In this document: positions 18,057-25,333 of the stretch, piece after piece | Numbering within the stretch: the stretch's first letter is position 1 | Layout: each line of letters opens with the position of its first letter | Assembly: GCF_001658025.2 (NCBI RefSeq) | Contig: NZ_CP014007.2 | Coordinates: forward strand, 3,844,001-3,908,000 | Direction: 5' to 3' | Source: Kosakonia oryzae | Lineage (GTDB): Bacteria > Pseudomonadota > Gammaproteobacteria > Enterobacterales > Enterobacteriaceae | DNA length: 64,000 nucleotides | The notes under the pieces: model-generated | The model's input: the letters and a program-made list of their open reading frames with translations, nothing else | Databases searched by the model: none | What the model was told of the DNA's origin: nothing | Position numbers and translations under genes: made by a program

Positions 18057-19334
18057 TCAGAAGATCCTTCGCACCATGCCAGGTAAGGCGCCAAACATCA
18101 GCAGGTGCATCTTCAGCACGGTGCCTTTTTTGTAGCCGTAGTTCAGCAGCGTCAGCGAGATAAATTCCAGCACTACTACCGAGATGGCGGCACCAACAAT
18201 CCCATCTGAGGTGATAAAAAAGAATGACAGTGGCACGCACAAGATGAGCGCGATTAATGATTTACAGGAGAGATAGCGATAGCCCGACGTTTTTAAAATA
18301 TAGCGTGACGAAATGGCGCCCATCGTGGAAAGCATCGTGCCAACGCATAATATCAGCGCTGGTAACCAGGCATCGGCAAATGCCGGGCCATACAACATAC
18401 TAATAAACATTTTCCCTACGGCAGCAAAACCGACAATTACACACAACGAAATCGCCGCAATGGCAATATTCAGTTCCGTGGCTTTCAGCGCCGCCGCGCC
18501 CTCGTTTTTTTCATTATAAACAGCCGGAAAATAAGACGTCACCAGCGCCAGCACGACAAAACTCCACGAGGTAGCTAACGTGACCGCCACTGAGTAAATG
18601 CCTAATTGATGGGCATCACTTAACCCGGAGAGAAAAAACAGATTAATACGTGGATATATCGCCACAGAAATATTGGCAATCAACATCGAACTACCGGTAA
18701 TAACCAGATACTTCAGGTACGTTGCTGGTTTCTTTGTTTTCTCCGCCAGCGCTTTTTTATTTCCACTTTTGGCAAAATGGATCAACCGCAGCAGAAAAGG
18801 TAATAACGTTGTCACGACAATCGGAATGGTGAGTAATAAGGGGTTTAATTTCAGTTCGGCAATAAAAAAGCGCAGAATCAGTGCCGCAATCAGCCCGACC
18901 ACGTTGAAAACCGCATTGATTTTTGAATTCAGCGTCGTGTCATTGTAGGTGGCAACAACATCAATGGTGGTAAAAAAGCTGGCCACCGCCACCGCGCAAA
19001 AGAAAACGAATTCAATCATATCCTTACTGTGGCTGTACCAGAGCACGGGAAGCGCAATAACGATATAAATCCCCGAGCGTAATAACAGCGATATTCTGGC
19101 CAGCACTACGCCGGAATAGATATTTCTCGACAGTCGTCTGATAATAATATTTTCACTGCCAAACTGTGCAACCACCATAACAATTTGAAAACTGGCTACA
19201 GCTAACGCTATTTTCCCCACCAGCGCCGGGCCGATATATTTAGCGACAAAAGCGCTGACCAAAAAAAGACCGACCATGGAAATAATTTTCTCCATAACCA
19301 GCCAGAATGAATTTATCAGCGATTTACTCTTCAT
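18057..19334 (-). CDS. Polysaccharide flippase (Wzx/MATE-like)
   Basis: A 425-residue inner-membrane protein with about 12 hydrophobic helices, of the oligosaccharide flippase superfamily. The start MKSKSLINSFWLVMEKIISM and the following LVSAFVAKYIGPALVGKIALA are the usual beginning of Wzx proteins. No glycosyltransferase, polymerase or sugar-nucleotide gene surrounds it, so it is an orphan. It probably moves an undecaprenyl-linked glycan made elsewhere. A 44-aa membrane peptide is encoded 4 bp upstream. Confidence 0.85.
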   Translation of the reverse strand: MKSKSLINSFWLVMEKIISMVGLFLVSAFVAKYIGPALVGKIALAVASFQIVMVVAQFGSENIIIRRLSRNIYSGVVLARISLLLRSGIYIVIALPVLWYSHSKDMIEFVFFCAVAVASFFTTIDVVATYNDTTLNSKINAVFNVVGLIAALILRFFIAELKLNPLLLTIPIVVTTLLPFLLRLIHFAKSGNKKALAEKTKKPATYLKYLVITGSSMLIANISVAIYPRINLFFLSGLSDAHQLGIYSVAVTLATSWSFVVLALVTSYFPAVYNEKNEGAAALKATELNIAIAAISLCVIVGFAAVGKMFISMLYGPAFADAWLPALILCVGTMLSTMGAISSRYILKTSGYRYLSCKSLIALILCVPLSFFFITSDGIVGAAISVVVLEFISLTLLNYGYKKGTVLKMHLLMFGALPGMVRRIF

Positions 19335-19338
19335 TTAA

Positions 19339-19473
19339 TCACCGCCGCACGTCATCACTATCTTTATAAAGTAAGTCAATGAATTTCATAACATCCATTG
19401 AATCTCTTTGCTTTATAACAAAAATGACGAGCGCAGCTATGATTGCAATGAAAATCAATGCAATCCAGATCAT
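19339..19473 (-). CDS. 44-aa single-pass membrane peptide
   Basis: An open frame from ATG 19473 to TGA at 19339, with AAAGG about 8 bp upstream of the start. The first 20 residues (MIWIALIFIAIIAALVIFVI) form one hydrophobic helix; the rest is polar and charged (KQRDSMDVMKFIDLLYKDSD). The flippase ATG follows after 4 bp, so both would be on one transcript and may be coupled. I do not know the family. The protein-like composition and clean ribosome-binding site make it a likely real gene. Confidence 0.6.
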   Translation of the reverse strand: MIWIALIFIAIIAALVIFVIKQRDSMDVMKFIDLLYKDSDDVRR

Positions 19474-19692
19474 GATGATTACCTTTGCTGTGTGAGCCAA
19501 GAAAAACAAATAAAAAAATATAATTAACAGGCGCTCATTAAACGCTGCGCAATTTCATTATGACTACAAATTAATAGCAATATTAAAACATCCCCTGTGC
19601 CTTCACCAGCGCTTTTAAAAATATAGGATTTTCCTTGATTCTTTATTACGATGAGTTTGCTGCGCCATGTTGGCTTACCAGGTAAGGAAGAG

Positions 19693-20166
19693 ATGGATAA
19701 TAGAATAGAGGCAGCGATCGCGCTGCGAAAACAGGGTGAGTACGAACAAAGCCGTCAGGCGTTGAAAGCGCTTGTCGAAGAACCAGCGCTACGCGCGCTG
19801 GCGTTGCTGAATATCGCCTGGTCGTATGATAACGAAGGTAATGAGCAGGAAGCAGAGCAGTGGTACCGTGCCGCACTGGAGGCGGGGCTGACAGGCGAAG
19901 ATGAATTTGAAGCGCGTTTTGGCCTGGCCTCAACGTTGCGCTGCCTGGGGCAGTACACACAGGCAAAAATCCTGTTTGAAGAGATTCTTGCCCGCTGGCC
20001 GCAGGCGACGGAGGTAAGGCCGTTTTATGCTTTGTGCCTGCACAATCTCGGCGAACATCAACAAGCGGTCAGCGTGCTGCTCAACTGTATTGCCCGGCAC
20101 CCGGATTCGCGCACTGTGCCTTACGTCAGGGTGCTGCGCGAATATGCGCAACGCCCTGAAGGTTGA
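19693..20166 (+). CDS. Tetratricopeptide-repeat protein
   Basis: A soluble protein of about 157 residues. GGAAGAG before the ATG at 19693 favours this start over one 14 codons upstream. Helix pairs of TPR type are visible: AIALRKQGEYEQSRQALKAL, ALLNIAWSYDNEGNEQEAEQ, FGLASTLRCLGQYTQAKILF and FYALCLHNLGEHQQAVSVLL. This matches the compact TPR group seen in small bacterial scaffolds. It probably binds a partner protein; which one is not clear. It ends 1 bp before the stop of the convergent transporter gene. Confidence 0.8.
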   Translation: MDNRIEAAIALRKQGEYEQSRQALKALVEEPALRALALLNIAWSYDNEGNEQEAEQWYRAALEAGLTGEDEFEARFGLASTLRCLGQYTQAKILFEEILARWPQATEVRPFYALCLHNLGEHQQAVSVLLNCIARHPDSRTVPYVRVLREYAQRPEG

Positions 20167-20167
20167 G

Positions 20168-21442
20168 CTACCGGTGCTGTTTCTGCGCTTGCCACAGCGC
20201 CATGACGCTGAGGAATACCGTCACCATCAGATACAGCCCCGGCGCGAAGTGGCTACCGGTGGCGCCAATCAGCAGCGTACAGATAAACGGTGCGAAGCCG
20301 CCAAATACTGTCACCGCCACGTTATAGCTGATCGACATGCCGCTGGCGCGGGTCGATACCGGAAAAATATCGGCCATCAGCGAGGGAATGGTCGAGAAGT
20401 AAATCGATTTCAGCAGCGCCATCCAGCCTACCAACAAGGCCAGTGACAACGGCGTGACGTTCAAGCTGGTCAGCCAGAAAGCGGGCAGTAGCGTGAAGGC
20501 CATCAGCACCAGCGCCACCCACAGCAACTTCACGCGGCCAACACGTTCAGCCAGCAGGCCGCCAATCGGCGTTACCACCGTCAGGATCACCCCGGCCAAC
20601 AGCGTGGCGCTATACGCGGAGGATGGCGGTAAACCGAGGCTTTTCGTCGCCCACGTCGGCACGTAGTTAAGCATGTAGTTGATCGCCGTCGAAACCACCA
20701 TCAGGCCAATCGCCAGCAGCACCAGCCGCTTCTGCGCGCCGAGCAGCAGTTTTACCGGATGAGCAGGTTTTTCTGCCTGAGCGTAGGCTGCCGGTTCATG
20801 AACATGGCGGCGGATCCACAGCCCGACCGGGCCAATCAGCAGGCCAAAGGCAAACGGAATTCGCCAGCCCCACTCCTGCAACTGCTCAGCCGTCAGCCAC
20901 TGCGCCAGCCCCAGACCAAACGCAGAGGCCAGCAACGTGCTCGCGCCCTGTGTGGCAAACTGCCAACTGGCAATAAAGGCTTTGCGTTCGGGAAAGTGTT
21001 CCACCAGAAACGCCGTCGAACTGCCAAATTCGCCGCCCGCCGAAAAGCCCTGAATCAGCCGTGCAACCAGAATCAACAGCGGTGCGACAACGCCCAGCGT
21101 GGCATAACCGGGCATAAACGTGATCATCGCGCCGCCGAGCATCATCAAATTGATCGACAGCAGCAGCGACGCTTTGCGTCCATGTTTGTCGGCATACGCC
21201 CCCAGCACAATCGCGCCCAGCGGGCGGATCAGAAAAGCGACGCCAAAGCTCCCAAAGGCCAGCAGCAGTGACACTGTCGGGTTAGCGGTCGGGAAAAAGA
21301 CATGGGCGATATAGCTGGCAAAAAAGCCGTAAACCGCAATATCAAACCACTCCAGCGCGTTGCCAATACAGGTGGCGAAAAGGGTTTTATAGAGGCTCGG
21401 ACGGGTACCGCCCTGCTCCATTTCGCGAGCCTGCGTACTCAT
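20168..21442 (-). CDS. MHS-family MFS transporter
   Basis: A 424-residue, 12-helix transporter of the metabolite:H+ symporter group (relatives carry citrate, proline-betaine, shikimate or alpha-ketoglutarate). Signatures are GNALEWFDIAVYGFFASYIA in helix 1, the loop RPLGAIVLGAYADKHGRKA and LIQGFSAGGEFGSS. Its start overlaps the M20 peptidase stop by 4 bp, so the pair likely imports and hydrolyses the same compound, perhaps an N-acyl amino acid or dipeptide. Confidence 0.88.
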   Translation of the reverse strand: MSTQAREMEQGGTRPSLYKTLFATCIGNALEWFDIAVYGFFASYIAHVFFPTANPTVSLLLAFGSFGVAFLIRPLGAIVLGAYADKHGRKASLLLSINLMMLGGAMITFMPGYATLGVVAPLLILVARLIQGFSAGGEFGSSTAFLVEHFPERKAFIASWQFATQGASTLLASAFGLGLAQWLTAEQLQEWGWRIPFAFGLLIGPVGLWIRRHVHEPAAYAQAEKPAHPVKLLLGAQKRLVLLAIGLMVVSTAINYMLNYVPTWATKSLGLPPSSAYSATLLAGVILTVVTPIGGLLAERVGRVKLLWVALVLMAFTLLPAFWLTSLNVTPLSLALLVGWMALLKSIYFSTIPSLMADIFPVSTRASGMSISYNVAVTVFGGFAPFICTLLIGATGSHFAPGLYLMVTVFLSVMALWQAQKQHR

Positions 21443-22863
21443 CGCGCACCTCCCGCCTGATGCCGACGGTGGCGCGCCAGCAGTTCTGCGCCCTGTTCGC
21501 CCAAATCCCAGAATAAACGCGTCATGATCGCCAGCCCTTCGCGGGCAATCGCCACCGGCAGATGCTCATCCGGCGCATGCTGACCACAGGCCGGATAAGA
21601 GTGCGGCACCCACAGCGTCGGCAGACCTAAAATCCCGTCGAACACGTCGTTAGGCAAAGAGCCGCCGAGGTTTGGCAGCAGCGCCGGTTTGTTGGCGCTG
21701 GTCTCCGCCATCGCCTCCAGCACCCAATGCACCAGTGGATCGGTCGGATCAAAGCGGGTTGCTGGCGTACCACGCACTTCACTGAGGGTGACCATCGAAA
21801 AGCCGTGCGCATCGAGATGCGCGCGCAGCGCATGTTCCAGTTGTTGCCAGTCAGTGCCGACAACAAAACGTAGCTGGCAGACCGCCGTCGCCTGGCCTGG
21901 TATGGCGTTCATCGGCTGCGCCGGATTGCCGGTGAGAAACGACAATACTTCCAGCGTGTTCCAGCCAAACAGTTTTTCGGCAGCGGTTAAGCCCGGCTCG
22001 CCCCAGTTTGCGTCGGTGGCCGGATCGTTTTTACCGCGCGCAGGCGTGATATCCGCGAGGATCGCTTTCAGTTCCGGCGTCAGCGCGGGTGGTTTCAGCG
22101 CGGCAACCTGGATTTCGCCTTTGCCGTCCACCAGGCAAGCGATGGCGTTCGCCAGTTGCGTACCGGGGTTGCTCAGCAAGCCGCCCCAGTTGCCGGAGTG
22201 GTAATCTTTGGCGCGGGCATGAATGGTCAGACGGAAGTTGGCGCAACCGCGCGAGCCAAGAAACAGCGTCGGGCGATCGGCGCTCAGGCGCGGGCCATCC
22301 GAGGCGATAAACAGATCGGCATTAAGGCGCGTTTTTAACTGCTTACACACCTCCGCCAGCCCCGGCGAGCTGATCTCTTCACCCATCTCGCACAGCCAGA
22401 CGCAGTTAAAACCCAGACGCCCGTTACGCGCATGATATACCTGCGCCAGCGCCGCCAGGTTCACCGAGTGCTGGCCTTTGTTATCTGCCGCACCGCGTCC
22501 GTACCAGTTGCCATCGCGCTCGGTCAACGTCCACGGCGAAAGCCCTTCGGCCCAGCGTGCATCATCGCCAAACACCACATCGCCGTGGCCGTAGCACATC
22601 ACTGTCGGCAAGGCGGGATCTTCCTGATAGCTGGCGAGCAAAAAAGGCCGCGCGGCGTTCACCGGATTCGCGATGATCTCGGTTTGAAAGCCCATTTCGT
22701 GAAACGCCGGAATAAACGCCTCGTCGTAGTAACGGCGTAATGCGTCGTCGCGATCGGTGCGCTGGCTCTCGCTGGGGATCGCCACGCGTGCGGCAAGCGT
22801 CTCTTTGAAGTGGCCGCTATCAAACCACGCCAGCGCCTGCGCAATAATTTGTTGTGTTGTCAT
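21439..22863 (-). CDS. M20-family metallopeptidase
   Basis: A 474-residue zinc aminoacylase/dipeptidase-type enzyme. The co-catalytic metal site is readable: H93 and D95 in YGHGDVVFGDD, D127 in GRGAADNKGQ, E162/E163 in CEMGEEISS, and a C-terminal HAPDEHLP. An inserted dimerisation domain lies between about 210 and 350. It is the first gene of a two-gene unit with an MHS transporter. The substrate is unknown. Confidence 0.88.
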   Translation of the reverse strand: MTTQQIIAQALAWFDSGHFKETLAARVAIPSESQRTDRDDALRRYYDEAFIPAFHEMGFQTEIIANPVNAARPFLLASYQEDPALPTVMCYGHGDVVFGDDARWAEGLSPWTLTERDGNWYGRGAADNKGQHSVNLAALAQVYHARNGRLGFNCVWLCEMGEEISSPGLAEVCKQLKTRLNADLFIASDGPRLSADRPTLFLGSRGCANFRLTIHARAKDYHSGNWGGLLSNPGTQLANAIACLVDGKGEIQVAALKPPALTPELKAILADITPARGKNDPATDANWGEPGLTAAEKLFGWNTLEVLSFLTGNPAQPMNAIPGQATAVCQLRFVVGTDWQQLEHALRAHLDAHGFSMVTLSEVRGTPATRFDPTDPLVHWVLEAMAETSANKPALLPNLGGSLPNDVFDGILGLPTLWVPHSYPACGQHAPDEHLPVAIAREGLAIMTRLFWDLGEQGAELLARHRRHQAGGAR

Positions 22864-23141
22864 ATTGTTTGCCCTGTCTGATTTGCTGCCGGTAGCGCAA
22901 ATGTCTGTTGTTGTCTTTTTGTTCTAAACCAGAACAGAGCGTTGCCACAATAATAATAATTGCAACTTAGCGTTGCCCTTTTGATAAGGGTGAGTTGCAC
23001 AATTCCAGGGCAATACAGGAAGGGGGTTTAAGTTAGAGAAATGCCTGACAAAGAGAATATCGCCATCGCAAAGGGGCTGGTTTCACTGCAAACATCCGTT
23101 CCATGCGCCTCTACGATCCGGGGTAAGATGCCCCCAGACAG

Positions 23142-23531
23142 CTACCAATAAAACTGCCCGGTATTTGGGCTCCAGCCAATCCAGCGGAGCCTGTTTTTTT
23201 CAATGCAACGCGCAGCAACGGGCATATCATTGAAGCAAAGCAGATCCGAATCTTCATCTGTCCCTCTGTCGATACGATACCCGTCGCCAAAATCCATAAT
23301 ATGTACGCTGTAATAACCGTCTTCAGACTTGTGAGGAATTCCATATCTGGCCTTTATCATGTCCTTGTTGGCTTCCCACCAGGCTATCTGCCTGCTTTTC
23401 AGGTACGGGAAATGTCTGACGAGAATAATATTCCTGTGCACCGCCACTATCTCAACGGGTATCAGATACTGCCAGAACAGATAACCGCAGGCCGCAGCCG
23501 CAATAACCTTCGCCATCCGTCGCTTATTCAT
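23142..23531 (-). CDS. DUF943 protein, array copy 1 (last in transcript)
   Basis: A 129-residue DUF943 protein. The start is ATG 23531, behind GGGAGGCGTG; the GTG just before it sits too close to the Shine-Dalgarno. One transmembrane helix (about residues 6-26) carries a periplasmic domain with the conserved core RHFPYLKSRQIAWWEAN, GDGYRIDRGTDEDSDLLCF and ARCIEK. It ends in PNTGQFYW like copy 3. Its start lies in an 11-codon remnant of the effector 3' end. Probable immunity protein to a PAAR/DUF3289 effector, by context. Confidence 0.85.
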   Translation of the reverse strand: MNKRRMAKVIAAAACGYLFWQYLIPVEIVAVHRNIILVRHFPYLKSRQIAWWEANKDMIKARYGIPHKSEDGYYSVHIMDFGDGYRIDRGTDEDSDLLCFNDMPVAARCIEKNRLRWIGWSPNTGQFYW

Positions 23532-23556
23532 CACGCCTCCCGGTAATTACCACGGT
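23524..23556 (-). pseudogene. Effector 3'-end remnant before array copy 1
   Basis: Ten codons plus stop reading TVVITGRRDE, matching the last residues (TVEITGRRDE) of the intact effector at 25326. The stop overlaps the start of the DUF943 gene in the ATGAATAA arrangement also used by the intact pair. Confidence 0.75.
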
Positions 23557-23570
23557 CGGGCCCCAGGTAA

Positions 23571-23963
23571 CTATCGATAAAACTGCCCTGAATTCTGGCT
23601 CCAGCCGATCCAGCGGAGCGGTTTTTTTTCAATGCAGCGCGCAGCAACGGGCATATCATTGAAGCAAAGCAGATCCGAATCTTCATCTGTCCCTCTGTCG
23701 ATACGATACCCGTCACCAAAATCCATAATATGTACGCTGTAATAACCGTCTTTAGACTTGTGAGGGATCCCGTACTTCGCCTTTATCATCGCCTTATTAG
23801 CTTCCCACCAGGCTATCTGCCGGCTTTTCAGGTACGGGAAATGCCTGACAAGTATCGTATCTCCGTCGTGAACGGCCACAATCTCAACGGGTGTCAGATA
23901 CTGCCAGAGCAGATAACCGCAGGCCGCAGCCGCAATAACCTTCGCCATCCGTTGCTTATTCAT
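23571..23963 (-). CDS. DUF943 protein, array copy 2
   Basis: A 130-residue DUF943 protein from ATG 23963. Single membrane anchor at about 6-26, then a periplasmic domain. It differs from the other copies at two patches: VHDGDTILV after the anchor, and PHKSKDGYYSVHIMDF in the middle. Its tail is QNSGQFYR like copy 5. It is preceded by a long effector remnant. Presumed immunity function, inferred from its position behind effector tails. Confidence 0.85.
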   Translation of the reverse strand: MNKQRMAKVIAAAACGYLLWQYLTPVEIVAVHDGDTILVRHFPYLKSRQIAWWEANKAMIKAKYGIPHKSKDGYYSVHIMDFGDGYRIDRGTDEDSDLLCFNDMPVAARCIEKKPLRWIGWSQNSGQFYR

Positions 23964-24018
23964 CACGCCTCCCTGTGATTTCCATAGTCGCATTCATCCC
24001 GGTGATGTTCGTCCGGTC
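23956..24018 (-). pseudogene. Effector remnant before array copy 2 (long form)
   Basis: Twenty in-frame codons plus stop read DRTNITGMNATMEITGRRDE. DRTN matches residues 337-340 of the intact effector and the rest matches residues 414-429; the roughly 73 residues between are missing. The frame ends in the ATGAATAA overlap with the next DUF943 gene. Confidence 0.8.
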
Positions 24019-24048
24019 GGGCAAACGCCCCAATTTTGCCCCTGACAG

Positions 24049-24441
24049 CTACCAATAAACCTGCCCGGTATTTGGGCTCCAGCCAATCCAGCGGAGCCTG
24101 TTTTTTTCAATGCAACGCGCAGCAACGGGCATATCATCGAAGCAAAGCAGATCCGAATCTTCATCTGTCCCTCTGTCGATACGATATCCGTCGCCAAAAT
24201 CCATAATAAACACCTGCCAGGAGCCATTTTTAGATTTGCGAGGAATGTTGTACTTCGCTTTTATCATCTCCTTGTTGGCTTCCCACCAGGCTATCTGCCT
24301 GCTTTTCAGGTACGGGAAATGTCTGACGAGAATTATATCGTTCTTATGCACTGCCACAATTTCAACAGGTGTCAGATACTGCCAGAGCAGATAACCGCAG
24401 GCCGCAGCCGCAATAACCTTCGCCATCCGTCGCTTATTCAT
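24049..24441 (-). CDS. DUF943 protein, array copy 3
   Basis: A 130-residue DUF943 protein from ATG 24441. Membrane anchor at about 6-26. The variable patches read VHKNDIILV and PRKSKNGSWQVFIMDF, and the tail is PNTGQVYW, close to copy 1. It starts inside a short effector remnant. The downstream gap of about 85 bp includes a further long remnant belonging to copy 2. Confidence 0.85.
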   Translation of the reverse strand: MNKRRMAKVIAAAACGYLLWQYLTPVEIVAVHKNDIILVRHFPYLKSRQIAWWEANKEMIKAKYNIPRKSKNGSWQVFIMDFGDGYRIDRGTDEDSDLLCFDDMPVAARCIEKNRLRWIGWSPNTGQVYW

Positions 24442-24466
24442 CACGCCTCCCGGTGATTTCCACGGT
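24434..24466 (-). pseudogene. Effector 3'-end remnant before array copy 3
   Basis: Ten codons plus stop read TVEITGRRDE, identical to the last ten residues of the intact effector, ending in the ATGAATAA overlap with the DUF943 start. Confidence 0.78.
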
Positions 24467-24482
24467 CGGGCCCCCCTGGTAA

Positions 24483-24875
24483 CTATCGATAAAACTGCCC
24501 TGTATTTTGGCTAGCCATAATCCATAGACGGGGATTTTTTTCGATACATCGGGCATCTACGGGCATTTCCTCGAAGCAAAGCAGATCTGAATCTTCGTCC
24601 GTGCCGCGATCGGCACGATAGCCATCACCAAAATTCATAATGACCACTGTGTAATAACCGTCTTCAGACTTGTGAGGAATACCGTACTTCGCCTTTATCA
24701 TGTCCTTATTGGCTTCCCACCAGGCTATCTGCCTGCTTTTCAGGTACGGGAAATGCCTGACGAGGATAATATCGTTCTTATGCACTGCCACAATTTCAAC
24801 CGGAGTCAGATACTGCCAAAGCAGATAACCGCAGGCCGCAGTCGCAATAACCTTCGCCATCCGTTGCTTATTCAT
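24483..24875 (-). CDS. DUF943 protein, array copy 4 (most diverged)
   Basis: A 130-residue DUF943 protein from ATG 24875. It keeps the anchor and the core, but is the most diverged of the five: YYTVVIMNFGDGYRADRG, CFEEMPVDARC and NPRLWIMASQNTGQFYR. These changes fall in the periplasmic part, so it may have a different binding specificity. A long effector remnant covers its start. Confidence 0.85.
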   Translation of the reverse strand: MNKQRMAKVIATAACGYLLWQYLTPVEIVAVHKNDIILVRHFPYLKSRQIAWWEANKDMIKAKYGIPHKSEDGYYTVVIMNFGDGYRADRGTDEDSDLLCFEEMPVDARCIEKNPRLWIMASQNTGQFYR

Positions 24876-24930
24876 CACGCCTCCCTGTGATTTCCATAGT
24901 CGCCCTCATCCCGGCGATGTTCGTCCGGTC
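24868..24930 (-). pseudogene. Effector remnant before array copy 4 (long form)
   Basis: Twenty codons plus stop read DRTNIAGMRATMEITGRRDE: residues 337-340 fused to 414-429 of the intact effector, the same junction as the remnant at 23956. It ends in the ATGAATAA overlap. Confidence 0.8.
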
Positions 24931-24943
24931 GGGCCCCAGGTAA

Positions 24944-25333
24944 CTATCGATAAAACTGCCCTGAATTCTGGCTCCAGCCGATCCAGCGGAGCGGTTTTTT
25001 TTCAATACAACGCGCAGCAACGGGCATATCATTGAAGCAAAGCAGATCCGAATCTTCATCCGTCCCTCTGTCGATACGATACCCGTCGCCAAAATCCATA
25101 ATAAACACCTGCCAGAAGCCATCTTTAGATTTGCGAGGGATCCCGTACTTCGCTTTTATCATCTCCTTATTGGCTTCCCACCAGACTATCTGCCTGCTTT
25201 TCAGGTACGGGAAATGTCTGACGAGAATAATATTCCTGTGCACCGCCACTATTTCAACGGGTGTCAGATACTGCCAGAGCAGATAACCGCAGGCCGCAGC
25301 CGCAATAACCTTCGCCATCCGTTGCTTATTCAT
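24944..25333 (-). CDS. DUF943 protein, array copy 5 (cognate, coupled to effector)
   Basis: A 129-residue DUF943 protein from ATG 25333, whose first bases are the last of the effector gene (8-nt overlap ATGAATAA). This coupling marks it as the likely cognate immunity protein. Anchor at about 6-26; variable patches VHRNIILV and PRKSKDGFWQVFIMDF; tail QNSGQFYR. Its periplasmic domain suggests that the effector acts in the periplasm. DUF943 as immunity is inferred from genetic context. Confidence 0.87.
   Translation of the reverse strand: MNKQRMAKVIAAAACGYLLWQYLTPVEIVAVHRNIILVRHFPYLKSRQIVWWEANKEMIKAKYGIPRKSKDGFWQVFIMDFGDGYRIDRGTDEDSDLLCFNDMPVAARCIEKKPLRWIGWSQNSGQFYR

Noticed and set aside
23041-23151. 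Short plus-strand frame starting MPDKENIAIAK
   Set aside because: Only about 36 codons, no clear ribosome-binding site, and it runs into the 3' end of the DUF943 array.
23142-25333. Long regular repeat array considered as a CRISPR or satellite array
   Set aside because: The repeats are 430-480 bp and each codes for a full DUF943 protein with mostly conservative changes; there are no short repeats with unique spacers.
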